Source of the DNA: Delphinus delphis
Taxonomy: Eukaryota; Chordata; Mammalia; Artiodactyla; Delphinidae
NCBI RefSeq assembly: GCF_949987515.2
Contig: NC_082694.2
Location: 58,650,080 to 58,714,079 of the forward strand
DNA: 64,000 nt
Direction: 5' to 3'
Positions 11,880-24,031 of the stretch are shown in pieces; position 1 is the stretch's first letter; each line of letters begins with the position of its first letter. The notes below the pieces were generated by a model. That model made no database searches. It was not told the origin of the DNA and saw nothing but the letters and a program-made list of their open reading frames with translations. The translations under genes were made by a program, and so were the position numbers.

Positions 11880-12010
11880 GCATATCTCCAAATTTCCCTG
11901 AACCCCAATTACTTTTTCTGAAAACAAGGATACTAGTACCCCTTCACAGCTTTGTTGTATTATTCAAGACGTGAAAAGTGCTTTGTAAACCATAAAATAG
12001 GAAATGAATA
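11880..12010 (+). repeat. MIR-like SINE fragment
   Basis: Contains the decayed MIR tail order: TCTGAAAACAAGGATACTAGTACC, TTGTTGTATTATTCAAGACG, AAAGTGCTTTGTAAACC. The segment just before it (11765-11870) may be a second MIR in the opposite orientation. Confidence 0.5.
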
Positions 12011-12249
12011 ATGAATGTTATTAATAGTATCACTAAGCTGTTAGAACAAAGGGGTCAGGCCAATAAACAACTTGGACTTATAGTTGCACCTTCTCTTAAA
12101 AGACAGAACACATATTCCTAGAAATACACTCGGATGAAATGCTTCATTCAAGAGCCTGGAGCAATGATGGAACCTCTGTTTATAATTATGGATTTATTCT
12201 TTTTGGCTACTGTGTAATCCCAGGATTACTCTGGGCATCTTGACTGAAA

Positions 12250-12715
12250 AGCTTTTAAATTATTTAATCTCCTTTTTGCAAATATATATTTAGGTACAAA
12301 AGTAATACATGTTAACTGCAAACTTCCCAGTAAAACAGAAATGTAGAAAGCCAAAGTGATGATCCTTCCCTCAGCTTTCCCAATTCCAGTCCCCCAGGGC
12401 AGCACTGCTACACACACATAATTTTTTAAACACAGAAATGGGATCATGATAGATAGACAGATAGATAGATTAGACAGATAGTTTTTTCCTCAGCAATCTA
12501 CAGTGGGCAGCTTTATTCACATAAAGCTGCTTGGCTGTTTTCACAGCTACATAATATTCCATTGCATAAATAATACCATAATTGATGGCCCCCCTCCCAT
12601 TTAGGTTGTTTCCAATTTGTCATTCTTGTACGTGTCTTCATTGCGGATGGACTTGTAGACACTTGTTTGAGTATTTCTATAGAACTGATTCCTGGAAGTC
12701 AAAGTGCAGACACCT
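12250..12715 (-). mobile_element. Old L1 fragment, antisense
   Basis: ACATAATATTCCATTGCATAA followed by TTTAGGTTGTTTCCAATTTG is the reverse complement of the L1 ORF2 end, which encodes the stretch ending in the [12 protein letters not shown] motif. The AAATATATATTTAGGTACAAAAG start also fits an old antisense L1. Heavily diverged; includes a short GATA-rich tract at 12447-12482. Confidence 0.55.
12447..12482. repeat. GATA/GACA short tandem repeat
   Basis: Interrupted run of GATA and GACA units within the antisense L1 remnant. Confidence 0.7.
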
Positions 12716-12719
12716 TTAT

Positions 12720-13950
12720 GGGGGCTCAGAGGACCTAGACTTGGGGGTTTCCACTTTAAGTAACTGTCTTCACTTTCACCATTCTTTATCACCAACTATG
12801 CTTCCAGGCAGACAATGGTGCAGAGTCCAAGGCAGACGAGTCTAGATGGGGCAGTCAGTAAGGGCACGAGAATAGAACCCGTTACATGAGAGGGGTCGTG
12901 TGGCATGCTCTGCAGTGACTCAGCCCTCGCATCGTTTGCCACTCACCCTGTCAAACTCTGCGCTCCTGCTGACTTGCAGCATCTGTGTGTACAATGAAAC
13001 TTTTGACAACACCAGCCTAGGGTTGCTTTAAATACACCAAGGAGGTCATGTCACAGTTAGTGGACATTCATAAATAACTTCCTAATGAATAGAAACAAGA
13101 GGAAGCTGAAACTCCCATCCTCCAAAAAGGTCAGACTTGGTCTCCATTTGGAGACAAGGAATATCCACGCTTCATCAGTCTGGCAAAGCCCTGGCCCGCC
13201 CAGGGCATGGTTCTACCCAGTGGGCTGTTCACTACTATGGCCTTTCTCAGCTCCCACAGTCCCAGTCCATGCATGTGAACTCCAACTCTTGGGAAAATGC
13301 TGGAACAAATCCCAACTTTTGGAGTTGACTTCAGCTTTGAGAAAATGCCTTCAGTGGTCCAGTTGTATTTACTGAACATTCATGGAACAATTCCTGATGC
13401 ATCTAATTTTCTATACCAACTGTAATTCACCTGCTACATTTGGACTTTGGGGCATGCTACAGTTTTCCTAAATTGAAATGTTTCTTACGCTCAAAGATCT
13501 CCCTGGTGTTTAAAAGCAAAATTGGTTTCCTATAAAAACTTGGCATCACTATCGTTAATTAACAGAAAGTAGGATGCCTCTGTGTGTTTACCTTCACGAA
13601 GTGTATCCATGCAATGCATTTCTATCCCAGAGGCATGGTTTATTCCTATGGACCAGAAATTAAGAATGTATTTTAAAAAATAAATGCATGCTTTTCACCA
13701 GCAGGGAAGTTTTGAGAAGTAGACTACTATATTTCATGAAAAGACATCAGACACAGGGGTGTGAAAATTAAACAGAGCCTCCCACTATGAGAAAGTAAAT
13801 TATGTTAAATCGCTCACTTTATCTGAGGCTACTTTTCTGTGGCTTGATCCAATTTGCCAAACAATTTATGGGCTGATCAGCCAGCCAGCCAGGAGCTATT
13901 CACTGGCCAGCGTTATGGCTGATCTGACTTGCTAGTAACATTGCAAGGTG
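12720..13950. other. Unassigned sequence
   Basis: No recognised feature. Overlapping frames of 60-96 codons on both strands near 13085-13380 look like chance. Confidence 0.45.
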
Positions 13951-13951
13951 G

Positions 13952-14071
<120 letters not shown>

Positions 14072-14074
14072 TTT

Positions 14075-15605
14075 TATTACTAGTTATAACAAAGGGACTC
14101 TTGGAACTTTGGGGCTTAAAGTTAGAATTCCTTTAGAGACTGGCGCTAGAAAGCAAGATTACAACAAAGTTTCTCTGTGTGGTTTCTTTTTGGTTGGTAT
14201 AATTTGAGTCATGGTATATCTAAACCCATAAATCATATTGTGATAGTAGTTATACTTCTATATACATTAAAGACTTTAATTCATAATGATTTCTGGGTAA
14301 GCCCCTGAAGTCTAGAACCATATTTTATATCATTTTTGCCTCTGTGACTTTTATAACAAGGTTAGGGATACAAGTAAGACCAATAACTAATAGACATTTG
14401 ATAAACACTTGCTGACTTTAATTAGAGATGATCTCTTCCCTCCACTATTTATGTTCTATGATAGACAAACATAAAATGAAACACTTTAATTGAAAAATGC
14501 TACTCAGAATCCTTCAGGCTTGTCACTCATAAGAAGCTGGGGGCACAGTGGGACTTAGAGTTGAAGGAAATGGCCTTGTTGGCAGCCCTCTTTTCTTTTC
14601 CCCTTCTGTTGAAATCAGGACCAGAGCCAAACAGGGCAATGCCATGTGTCCTGGGAGCGCTGAGTAACATCAATTCTATTAAACTGAAAATGGGACAGAG
14701 CCCAGACTCGGGCAGGCAGGAGGCTTGCTGAGGCCTTGGCAGCCAAGAGCAGGCAGGAATGGGCGTCCTGAACCAGAGTACACGCCGGGCCAGCTGCACA
14801 ATTGAAGGTCCTGAGCCCATCCTGACAGGTACACTGCCTGCCATACAAAAGGGTCACAGGGCCCACAGGACTCGTCCTTTCTACCACCATCCCTCACCTA
14901 GTGCCCTGCCTGGCCTCTGTGCTAGCCAACCGTTCATTTCAGCCCCAGTTTCAGTCTGGGCACCTCTGTGCACCTGTTCTTTTGTACAATAATGTACCCC
15001 TTCAACTCTAAGCTCATGATGTTTCTCCTTCCTCGTTTAGTGATGCTTCAACTCCTTTTCTAGAATCTCGGGCATCGCGGCCCCTTGAGCCTATCCTCGG
15101 CACTCACTCCTATAACTGCCCCCACAGGCAACCAGAGCGTTCAGCCCAGCATTCCCAGCTTATGCTTTGCCCTCGGCTCTGGGCGGAGAGAGTCAGACTC
15201 AGTCTCGAGGCATAATTATCCAAGGGCATAATGAGGTCAGGCGTAGTTCACAGTTTGTGGATATGCAGAGTTTCAGCCCAAAGGGAGGAACACAGTAGCA
15301 AGAGAGTCTTAGGGCAGGCTCAACTGCAATGTCAGGTAAGAGGCTGCTATCAGGATTGGGTGACGAGGAAGAGCATGGGGCCCACCGTGTCACTGGGTGC
15401 CCAGGCCCGGGAATGTGAACTAATCCCAGAGGTGAGACTGATACACTTCCTGCCAGGATTGATTCTGGAACTGAGGTGGAAAGGAAGTTGGAATTAGGGC
15501 CATTTTTAAGGCCAGCTTTCAGGAGTTATGGAGGGTGAAGTCAGAGGAATAAAGACGGTCCAAGAAGCAAGTGATCTAGATGCCTCTTGGAGGAGATGCA
15601 GACTT
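14075..15605. other. Unassigned sequence
   Basis: No gene or repeat recognised. Overlapping frames at 14527-14992 on both strands are not supported by any domain. Confidence 0.45.
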
Positions 15606-15619
15606 AAAAGATGACTATT

Positions 15620-15847
15620 GCAGTTTCTTTAGGTCCCATTTGTTTATTTTGGGTTTTATTTCCATTACTCTAGGAGGTAGGTCAAAAAAGATCCTGCTGG
15701 GATTTATGTCAAAGAGTGTTCTTCCTATGTTTTCCTCTAAGAGTTTTATAGTGTCTCGTCTTACATTTAGGTCTCTAATCCATTTTGAGTTTATTTTTGT
15801 GTATGGTGTTAGGGAGTGTTCTAATTTCATTCTTTTACGTGTAGCTG
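15620..15847 (-). mobile_element. Inverted 5' segment of the twin-primed L1
   Basis: Reverse complement of the ORF2 region equivalent to 27800-28021 in the large L1 of this window. The sense part resumes at the equivalent of about 28061, so roughly 40 bases of L1 are lost at the inversion. Confidence 0.9.
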
Positions 15848-16330
15848 TAAAAGACAACCCTCAGAATGGGGGAAAATATTTGTAAACGAAGTAACTGACA
15901 AAGGATTAATCTCCAAAATATATAAACAGCTCATGCAACTCAGTATCAAAAAAACCCAAACAGCCCAATCAAAAAATGGGCAGAACACCTAAATAGACAT
16001 TTCTCCAAAGAAGACATACAGGTGACCAAGAGGCACATGAAAAGATGCTCAACATCACTAATCATTAGAGAAATGCAAATCAAACTACAAAGAGGTATCA
16101 CCTCACACCGGTCAGAATGGTCATCATCAAAAAATCTACAAACAATAAACGCTGGAGAGGGTGTGGAAAAAGGGAACCCTCTTGCACTGTTGGTGGGAAT
16201 GGAAATTGATACAGCCACTATGGAGAACAGTATGGAGGTTCCTTAAAAAACTAAAAGTAGAGCTACCATATGACCCAGCAATCCCACTACTGAGAAAACC
16301 ATAATTCAAAAAGAGTCATGTACCACAATG

Positions 16331-16960
16331 TTCACTGCAGCTCTATTTACAATAGCCAGGTCATGGAAGCAACCTAAGTGTCCATCGACAGATGAATGGA
16401 TAAAGAAGATGTGGCACATATACACAATGGAGTATTACTCAGCCATAAAAAGAAATGGAGTTATTTGTAGTGAGGTGGATGGACCTAGAGTCTGTCATAC
16501 AGAGTGAAGTAAGTCAGAAAGAGAAAAACAAATACCATATGCTAACACATATATATGGAATGTAAAAAAAAAAATGGTTCTGATGAACCTAGGAGCAGGA
16601 CAGGAATAAAGAAGCAGATGTAGAGAATGGACTTGAGGACACAGGGAGGGGGAAGGTTAAGCTGGGATGAAGTGAGAGAGTGGCATGGACATATATACAC
16701 TACCAAATGTAAAATAGATAGCTAGTGGGAAGCAGCCGCATAGCACAGGGAGATCAGCTCTGTGCTTTGTGACCACCTAGAGGGGTGGGATAGGGAGGGT
16801 GGGAGGGAGGGAGACACAAGAGGAAAGAGATATGGGGATATATGTATATGTATAGCTGATTCACTTTCTTATAAAGCAGAAACTAACCCACCATTGTAAA
16901 GCAATTATACTCCAATAAAGATGTTAAAAAAAAAAGTGAATCAGCAAAAAAAAAAAAAAA
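16331..16960 (+). mobile_element. Younger 5'-truncated L1 nested in the older L1
   Basis: Covers the L1 3' end to CCAATAAAGATGTTAAAAA plus an interrupted A tail. It is flanked by AGTCATGTACCACAATG (16314-16330) and AGTCAGGTACCACAATG (16961-16977), 17 bp with one mismatch. Its 3' end type matches the small L1 at 53092, while the enclosing L1 has a different 3' end (CCCCAATTT), so the two belong to different subfamilies. Confidence 0.8.
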
Positions 16961-17560
16961 AGTCAGGTACCACAATGGTCATTGCAGCTCTATTTACAAT
17001 AGCCAGGACATGGAAGCAACCTAAGTGTCCACTGACAGATGAATGGATAAAGAAGATGTGGTACATATATATAATATGGAATATTAGCCATAAAAAGGAA
17101 CGAAACTGGGTCATTTGTAGAGACATGGATGGACCTAGAGTCTGTCATACAGAGTGAAGTGAGTCAGAAAGAGAAAAACGAATATCGTATATTAACGCAT
17201 ATATGTGGAATCTAGAAAAATGGCACAGATGAACCTATTTGCAGGAATAGAGACACAGACGTAGAGAACAGACATGTGGACATGGGTTGGGGGAAGGAGA
17301 CGGGAGATGAATTGGGAGATTGGGACTGACATATATCCATTACCATGTGTAAAGTAGATAGCTGGTGGGAACCTGCTGTATAGCACAGGGAGCTCAGCTC
17401 GGTGCTCTGTGGTGACCTAGAGGGGTGGGATGGGGGGTGGGGAGGGAGGTCCAAGAGGGAGGGGATATATGTATACATAGAGCTGATTCACTTCGTTGTA
17501 CAGCAGAAACACAACATTGTAAAGCAACTATACCCCAATTTAAAAAACAAGATGACTATT

Positions 17561-18190
17561 TATAGTACATTAAGACAGAAAAAAAATCTTTTATTCCACT
17601 AAAAGAATTATGTTTGAAAGAACTTTTAGGAAGAAAAAAAAGATGGAGTAGGTAGCAGATTGGAGTTTTCCAAACTAAACAAAAAGTGGTTATGATAGCA
17701 GCTCTAAACTTACAAACCAAGAGCATTTATTTCTGGTGGCATGCATCTTGCAGAAGGAAAAAGAATAAATGTCCCTTTCAGAACTCACAAGTTCAAGTTA
17801 AATGACAGCTCTCTCCATAGAGCAGATAGTTCAAAGGAAATAGACAAGGAGAAGGCCTGCTCCTTATAAGGGAACATCTGAACTCCCAAACCAAGATCAA
17901 AAGGTGTCCTCCCCAAAGTGTGTGTCAGTAACTTAATCCTCCTCACTGTGTAATCTGATTTGCCACTATAAATCAACACAATAATCACAGCAGCAAATAC
18001 TTAAATATATGCTTCAAACCGGGATCATTGCCCAGAAGTAAAGTGCATCCAACTATCTGATATTCTGACATTTAATAAAAGTTTGAATTATATTTGCAGT
18101 CCCCTGTGATTTAATTTTCTTGAGCTCAATATTTAATAAAACAATAGAAAATTATTACAAGTATCTCGTGCCATTCAGAAACCACTGGAT
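17561..18190. other. Unassigned sequence
   Basis: AT-rich DNA directly right of the L1 TSD. No recognised feature. Confidence 0.45.
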
Positions 18191-18194
18191 ATGT

Positions 18195-18395
18195 GCCTCG
18201 TTCTGGGGTCAGACGGTAAGATTAAATCCCAATTTAGCTACATACTAGTTGTCTGACTAGCAACTGACTCAACCTGCCTGTCCCTCAGTTTTTCTCACCA
18301 GCAAAATGGGAATTATCCTCGAATCTATTTACCACGGCTGTTGTGAGGATTAATAAATGATTATATACAAATTGCTTCGAGCACTGCCTGTTTAT
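18195..18395 (+). repeat. MIR SINE
   Basis: MIR order: TCTGGGGTCAGACGG, CTGTCCCTCAGTTTTTCTCACC, AAAATGGGAATTATCC, GGCTGTTGTGAGGATTAAT. Confidence 0.8.
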
Positions 18396-18399
18396 ATTA

Positions 18400-19120
18400 T
18401 AAAGAGGACCCAGCAGAAGTTAACTAAGGTTATTATTTTTTAAAGTGGAACCGGGCTGCTCACTCTTCTCGTTTTGTTTGCTTGTTTGTTTCAAATAGCT
18501 GTACAAACATCTGCACACTTTCCCAGTTTGTTTCAAATATTCTTAACTCTTTTTAGAAGGAGAAGAATTGAACCGATAACAGACTTCAACACAGAGAATC
18601 TGAAGTTATGTGGTTTGAGAAGATACCCAGTGAGGCATCTGAACTTCAGATCACAGAGAAATCTGACTTTAAGGCAAACTTAAAATGGGCATCGGCCTCT
18701 GAGTTCCAAATCTGAAAGAATTTCCAGAAAGCACAAAGAAAGAAAGAGCTGGTGAAGAAAGTAATGCGATAATATTGCTTAGGTCTACCTCTGCCCTCTC
18801 TACTGTAAGCCCCGTGATAGCAGGGAAGACGGTACATTTGCCTTTTCCTCCTCAAGGCCAGTAGGATCTCAAGAACCTAGAGGGCACTGGGTGAATGCTG
18901 GCTGGTTGTTTAAATGAATGAAATTAGAAATGAACCACAGACACGGCACTGAGCTCATAAGGCATCTTCACACATGCTAGGACTGGATCAGAGCAAAGTC
19001 CTTGTGAAAATATTGCTAGCTGGGGACAGGGATCTTGCTTCATTTTCCAGTAAAATTTTGTTGGGGCTTTATTTTTCTCCCTGGATCTCTGATTATTTAG
19101 GTAACAAGAGCACACAACAG
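18400..19120. other. Unassigned sequence
   Basis: No gene or repeat recognised. Frames of about 70 codons on both strands overlap and have no domain. Confidence 0.4.
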
Positions 19121-19124
19121 GAAG

Positions 19125-19360
19125 AAATCCCATTTATTGGGTTTAAATGTGCCAGGAACTATGTGAAGCACAATACATTTGATCTAATAGTTCTTAGCTG
19201 AACTATTACTACTGTACTAGTTTTACAGACTGTGAAGATGGAGAACAGAAAGGTTAAGTGAATTTTTTAAGATCACACAGCTAACAGGCAGCTGACATAG
19301 GCCTGAAACCCAGCTTTATCCAACTCCTAAAGACTTGCTTTTAACCACTGCATTGCATTA
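19125..19360 (-). repeat. MIR SINE
   Basis: Reverse-complement MIR: ATTTATTGGGTTTAAATGTGCC, GATCACACAGCTAACAGGC, GACTTGCTTTTAACCACTGCA. Confidence 0.8.
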
Positions 19361-19384
19361 AACCCTCTTAAAGTCCCAAAATAT

Positions 19385-19545
19385 CAGAGACTAAGAAGAT
19401 CATTAAACCCTTACCTGTATTTTACAGATAAGGAAACTGAGACCAGAGGTGTGAGGTGCCTTGCCAAATATAGCCTGGTTCATCAAAGCAGAACCTGGGA
19501 GTTGAAATTAAGACTCTTATCTGACAATCCAAAATGATTTCCCCT
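19385..19545 (-). repeat. MIR-like SINE
   Basis: TTTTACAGATAAGGAAACTGAG (19420-19441) begins a decayed reverse-complement MIR. It may be a second copy next to the previous one. Confidence 0.55.
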
Positions 19546-20369
19546 GTACCTAATCACTTCCTTTTTAACAAAAGCAGCCTTATTCTAACTTTGGTAAACC
19601 CAATCAATCTCTTTACTGAATGCTAGAGAGAATTTCCCTTCCAGATATGACTTAGTCTTGTTTCATAAGCTCAATCAGTTCTTTTATAATCGAAAATATG
19701 CACCGCAAAATAAATTCCATGGGTTAGTAGTCTAAGCACTCATTTTTGGTTTTTGGTTTTTTCTTTCCCCTGCCTTCAAAATCGCTACTGAGAGCATGCT
19801 GCCTGAGACAGACTCCTTTCCAGGGGCTGGGACTGATGGAGAATAAGGAGGAAAAAAAAAAGACAAAGTGCAAATCTATTTTCACAGTCAGATCTAGCAT
19901 TCACCAGATGATTGCCACATAATAGATGTGGGTGACAATAGTCACCCAGTGAGGTCTAGCATCTTAACCAAGATGTCTATTGTGTCCAATCCATTTGCTA
20001 AAGATGGTCTTACTACACCGACCATGTGATGATTAAGGCATTGTTCACCAAACCAGGCATTATGACTGATGTTTAAAAAAAAAGTGCGTATGTGCAAAAT
20101 GCAAATCTGACTACTGCAATAATAATCCTGTCTTTGTTTAAAAGGAGATGCTATTCCAGCATATATGTGGGGCTGTCCTACTCCAGCAGTGATGGAGGTT
20201 GGATCACAGGCCCGACACTCACTCTCCTGTTAGAATCAAGGGGTGTCTTCACAACGGAGGGAGGAGAGAAGATCCAGTTTATGGATATAGGACAAGGGGA
20301 AATGGACAAAGGATTTATATAGTCTCTTCGGAATCACCCGCAGAGCCCCCCAGTAAAAGTGTCCTTTGC

Positions 20370-20495
20370 ATGTAGCTTATGTGGCAAAATGTTGATGATT
20401 ACTGAATGTGGAGGATGAGTAAAAGAGTCTATTATTCTGTTCTCTCTGTTTTTGTGAATTTGAAAACTTTCACAATAAAGATTCTTGTTTTTTTT
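20370..20495 (+). mobile_element. Old L1 3' end
   Basis: Typical terminal L1M text: GTTGATGATTACTGAATGTGG, TCTATTATTCTGTTCTCTCTG, TTTGAAAACTTTCACAATAAA, then T-rich DNA. Coding sequence is absent. The related upstream part may reach back to about 20170. Confidence 0.6.
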
Positions 20496-20699
20496 TCCTT
20501 AAAGTAATCCTTTCCTTGGGAAGAAGCTTCCCAGGGTCTTGTCTTAGTGATGACACTCATCTAGGAGGGAAGGATTAGTAGAGGGCGCTGGACTTGAACT
20601 CAGAAGTCCATGACCTTAGCAGTCCAGCAATCTCCTGAGCCACAGAACCCTGAGGGTTCAACCTTCCCTAACTCCTACTTTGTTTCATATTCTCCCCTC

Positions 20700-20890
20700 C
20701 ATTTGCTCCCATCATACCCCCTGATAGTCCTTATCATTTCGTATTTCCTTTGTCTTCTTCCCCATTCCCCCAAGAGTACAAGAACTCCTTGAGAGGTGGT
20801 ATCACGACCCATTTAATGCTAAATCACCAACACCTAGTATGATGTCTGCACGTATCCAATGCTCAGTAAATACCTACTCAGTCAAGGAAA
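20700..20890 (+). mobile_element. L2 3' end fragment
   Basis: Order AGTACAAGAACTCCTTGAGAGG, CACCAACACCTAGTATGATG, CAATGCTCAGTAAATACC matches the L2 3' terminal region. Confidence 0.6.
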
Positions 20891-20929
20891 AGAGCAACTG
20901 ACATTAAGTATACATTTATTAGCAGTACC

Positions 20930-21190
20930 CATTTCCCATTGCTGTTGTCAAGACTGAGACCACTTAGCACAGTGGTTGGTGTGTAGTAAGTACTCATTTA
21001 ATGGTGGCTGCTTTAATAACAATTACTATTACTACTATCATTATTATTACCCACCTATCATATGCTATTTAATCATGACCTGAAAGACAATTCTCACAGA
21101 GGACCCAGTCACACCATTACTGACAGAATTCGGACCTAAGACCATTTGTGGCCAAAGTTCATGCTCTTAGCTCTGCATCATTCTGATTTA
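20930..21190. repeat. MIR-like remnants, possibly two copies
   Basis: The left part (GCACAGTGGTTGGTGTGTAGTAAG) looks like a plus-strand MIR tail. The right part (GAGGACCCAGTCACACC ... CATGCTCTTAGCTCTGCATC) looks like a minus-strand MIR head. Confidence 0.45.
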
Positions 21191-21714
21191 TTTCTCGTAG
21201 ACGGGCCTAAAGAAAGCCAAAGGATCTCAGTTGTGGGTCGTTATCCTCACCAACAGGATGTCAGATTCTAGAGGCAGGCCACCTGGCACTTGCCATGGCT
21301 GAAAGGAGAAGGCATCAAACTGTTCCAGGCTGCTTAAACTCAATTTAATCCCTGAGTGAACAGAAAGAAACAAATAGCAGTCACTATAGCCACGTGGTGG
21401 AAATAAATGTGTATTTCGCGAGTCAGCAGTTCTCTCCCCCAAAATGCATCAGTGTTAGTTTACTGTACATATGCTTTTCTCTTTAGACTTAATCGTCACT
21501 ATGTTAAATCACATGGGGGCTGCTAGTCCAACAGCACAGGTTTGAATTAAATGTTAAGAGAACACTGGACTGAAACAATTTCCTTTTCCTTCATCTGTGC
21601 TTGAATTTCCCTTTTCCTAAGGAGCTGTGGATGGCAGCTGTCAGGGAAGACTAAGGGTGAGGGTGACTGGCTGGGCAAGAGGTGCAGTAAGAGATAATTA
21701 GTCTATGAGCTCTG

Positions 21715-21870
21715 CCTATTTCACTAACTCAGTGATCTCAGACCAGTCATTGCTGCTCTTTATGCTTCTGTTTGCCCAGCCATAAATGAGAAAAATCATG
21801 CACAGTGAGAGCTGGGAGTTCGCATTTGCAAAGTACTCTGAAAACTGACATAAGAGTTAATAAAAATTTA
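21715..21870 (+). repeat. MIR SINE
   Basis: ATGAGCTCTGCCTATTTCACTAAC, then CTTCTGTTTGCCCAGCCATAAATG, then GCAAAGTACTCTGAAAAC, in the MIR order. Confidence 0.55.
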
Positions 21871-21924
21871 TTACACATGCAAATCTCCATATTGTTACAC
21901 CCCTTCCTTAAGAAGGTGTCAAGA

Positions 21925-22195
21925 CAAAGGTCATAGGATATCTCTTATGTGTAGAATCTAAAAAAGATACAAATGACCTTACTTACAAAATAGAAACAGA
22001 CTCACAGACATAGAAAACAAGCTTATGGTTACCAGAGGGGAAGCGGGGGAGGGATAAATTAGGAGCTTGGGATTAACAGATACACACTACTGTATATAAA
22101 ACAGATAAACAAAAAGGTCCTACTGTATAGCACAGGGAACCATATTCAGTATCATGTAATAACCTATAATGGAAAAGAATCTGAAAAAGAATATA

Positions 22196-22229
<34 letters not shown>

Positions 22230-22331
22230 AAACTGAATCACCTTACTGTACACCAGAAACTAACACAACGTTGTAAACCAACTATACTTCAATTAAAATT
22301 TTTTTTTAATTTTTAAAAAAAATTTTAAAAA
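21925..22331 (+). mobile_element. 5'-truncated L1 3' end
   Basis: Artiodactyl-type L1 3' UTR: TACTGTATAGCACAGGGAACC, then a (TA)n(CA)n tract at 22194-22230, then ACTTCAATTAAAATTTTTTTTTAA. Flanked by AAGAAGGTGTCAAGA (21910-21924) and AAGAAGCTCTCAAGA (22332-22346), a 15-bp TSD with two mismatches. No coding sequence. Confidence 0.88.
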
Positions 22332-22812
22332 AAGAAGCTCTCAAGAAAGCACAGATTTTCTTAGCTTCATTCTAGTATGCCTTCCCAGCCCACAGCTGAA
22401 GAGCATCAGGGAGCCCCATTCTCAGGCAGAATGTAACCTTAGGGTCCTTTTGGCTCCCAGAGATCAGATATGTCCTCCTTGCGATGTGTTTTCCTTGTGA
22501 ACTCAGCCAGGGACCTAGAACTGGACCTCCAGGACCAGCCCTCAGATACTCCTTTTCTAAATGTATCACCCAGACCATCAGATAAAATTATAATTGCATC
22601 AAACAACCTAGATTAAGCTCACATTTGTAGCTTTCTGGGGAACTTAGAGTGAAATGCAAAAGTACCTCCCTAGCAAAGGAAGGGAGGTCCTTAAAACAAC
22701 AAAATGAATCATTGATGTGGCAATAAAGGGTTAAAGGCAGCAGTGCCTCAGATCCTGAAAGGTTTGCCAATGTCTTCAAAGCTCAGTGGCTTTTCCTCCT
22801 TCCATGGGTTGC

Positions 22813-22962
22813 GTTTTTTTGTTTTTTTCCTTTTCTTTTCAGCCACACCACTGGCATGCAGGATCTTAATTCCCTGACCAGGGATTAAACCCACACCCCG
22901 CCCCACCAGCCCCTGCAGTGGAAGCGCAGAGCCTTAACCACTGGACCGCCCGGGAAGTCCCA
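22813..22962 (-). mobile_element. Short tRNA-derived SINE, antisense
   Basis: T-rich tail, then AGCCACACCACTGGCATGCAG and ending ACCGCCCGGGAAGTCCC, the reverse complement of the short tRNA-SINE head. No clear TSD. Related copies lie at 38281, 42278 and 40837. Confidence 0.85.
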
Positions 22963-22967
22963 TGTTG

Positions 22968-23881
22968 GGGCTTGTTTTAAAAGAATATGAAGAACCTTAA
23001 GCTCCTGGGAAGTCAGATATTTCCCTCTTCAACAGCAAGCCTTCCTGGGAGATATGGAGCTCCCCTTCCAGCTACACACATGAAATAAAAATAGGAAAAT
23101 AGTGGGAAAAACAGGAGATAGTAGAATGGATGAGGACCAAATGTGCAGAAAGCCAAAGAGAAATCTCAGGAACCAGAAGGTGAGCTTTTAACAAGTTACT
23201 GACCTGGTAGGAAAGTCTAGAAACTGTGATGCTAATGGAATTCTGAGACAACTTCCTGAAGGAGTCCATAGACCTTTAATCATGAACAAAAGGGAAAAAT
23301 GGATCAAGACACCCAGAAGAGATATGCACTCAGCCCTGAGAGTTAGGGAGGAAAAATTTGTCTTGCCCTTGTGTGATGAGAAAGAGCTAAACATAACTAC
23401 CTGTGTAATGAGTTGACTAGTTGAATGAACACTAAATCAACTCTACTAAGCACACTGTGTTGTCTTCAAATAACCCACTCATGTTTTTAATCTTCAGTTC
23501 GAGAATCCTAACCAGGTATTACTTACAGCAGCAAAAACTGAAACTGACAGGTCCTAAATGCCACCTGACACTCACACTGGTGGTTAGATCAGCCTAGATT
23601 GGAAATACCTGCACACTCTCCAGCACACGGGGAAAATGTGTAAACACCACATAGAAATGACCATATCCAGGCTCCATGCTCCCTTGTTAGTCTCTAAAAC
23701 CACTGCTGTGACTCTTCACCTATTTTGCCTCTCCTCACATCACCTTCATGGCCCACTCCCCACCCTCTTCCCTAGAAATAACACTCCTGTTGCCAGAGTT
23801 TGCAGTAATCCGGTTAAAGTAATTTACATTAAATTATGTATTTTTGATAGCCCTAATCTTTCCAGAATAATTTTCATTTTT
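22968..23881. other. Unassigned sequence left of the large L1
   Basis: No gene or repeat recognised. The 100-codon frame at 23636-23938 runs into the L1 and has no domain. Confidence 0.4.
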
Positions 23882-24031
23882 AAAATAGAAGACCCAGAGT
23901 CTGTCCCATCAGGAAACGTGCACAATCCTCTTGGATAGCCTCATCCACCAGAGGGCAGATAGCAGAAGCAAGAAGAACTACAATCCTGCAGCCTGTGGAA
24001 CGAAAACCACATTCACAGAAAGATAGACAAG

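Larger units (their letters stand above)
15620..17548 (+). mobile_element. Twin-primed L1 insertion, later hit by a second L1
   Basis: One L1 integration bounded by AAGATGACTATT at 15608-15619 and 17549-17560. Order inside: an inverted L1 segment (15620-15847), then sense L1 from about 15848 to 16330, a second L1 (16331-16960), then the rest of the first L1 (16961-17548) ending CCCCAATTTAAAAAAC. The inverted part covers L1 ORF2 sequence just upstream of the sense part, as twin priming predicts. All coding sequence is broken; the C-terminal ORF2 frame at 16022-16246 is a remnant. Confidence 0.9.
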
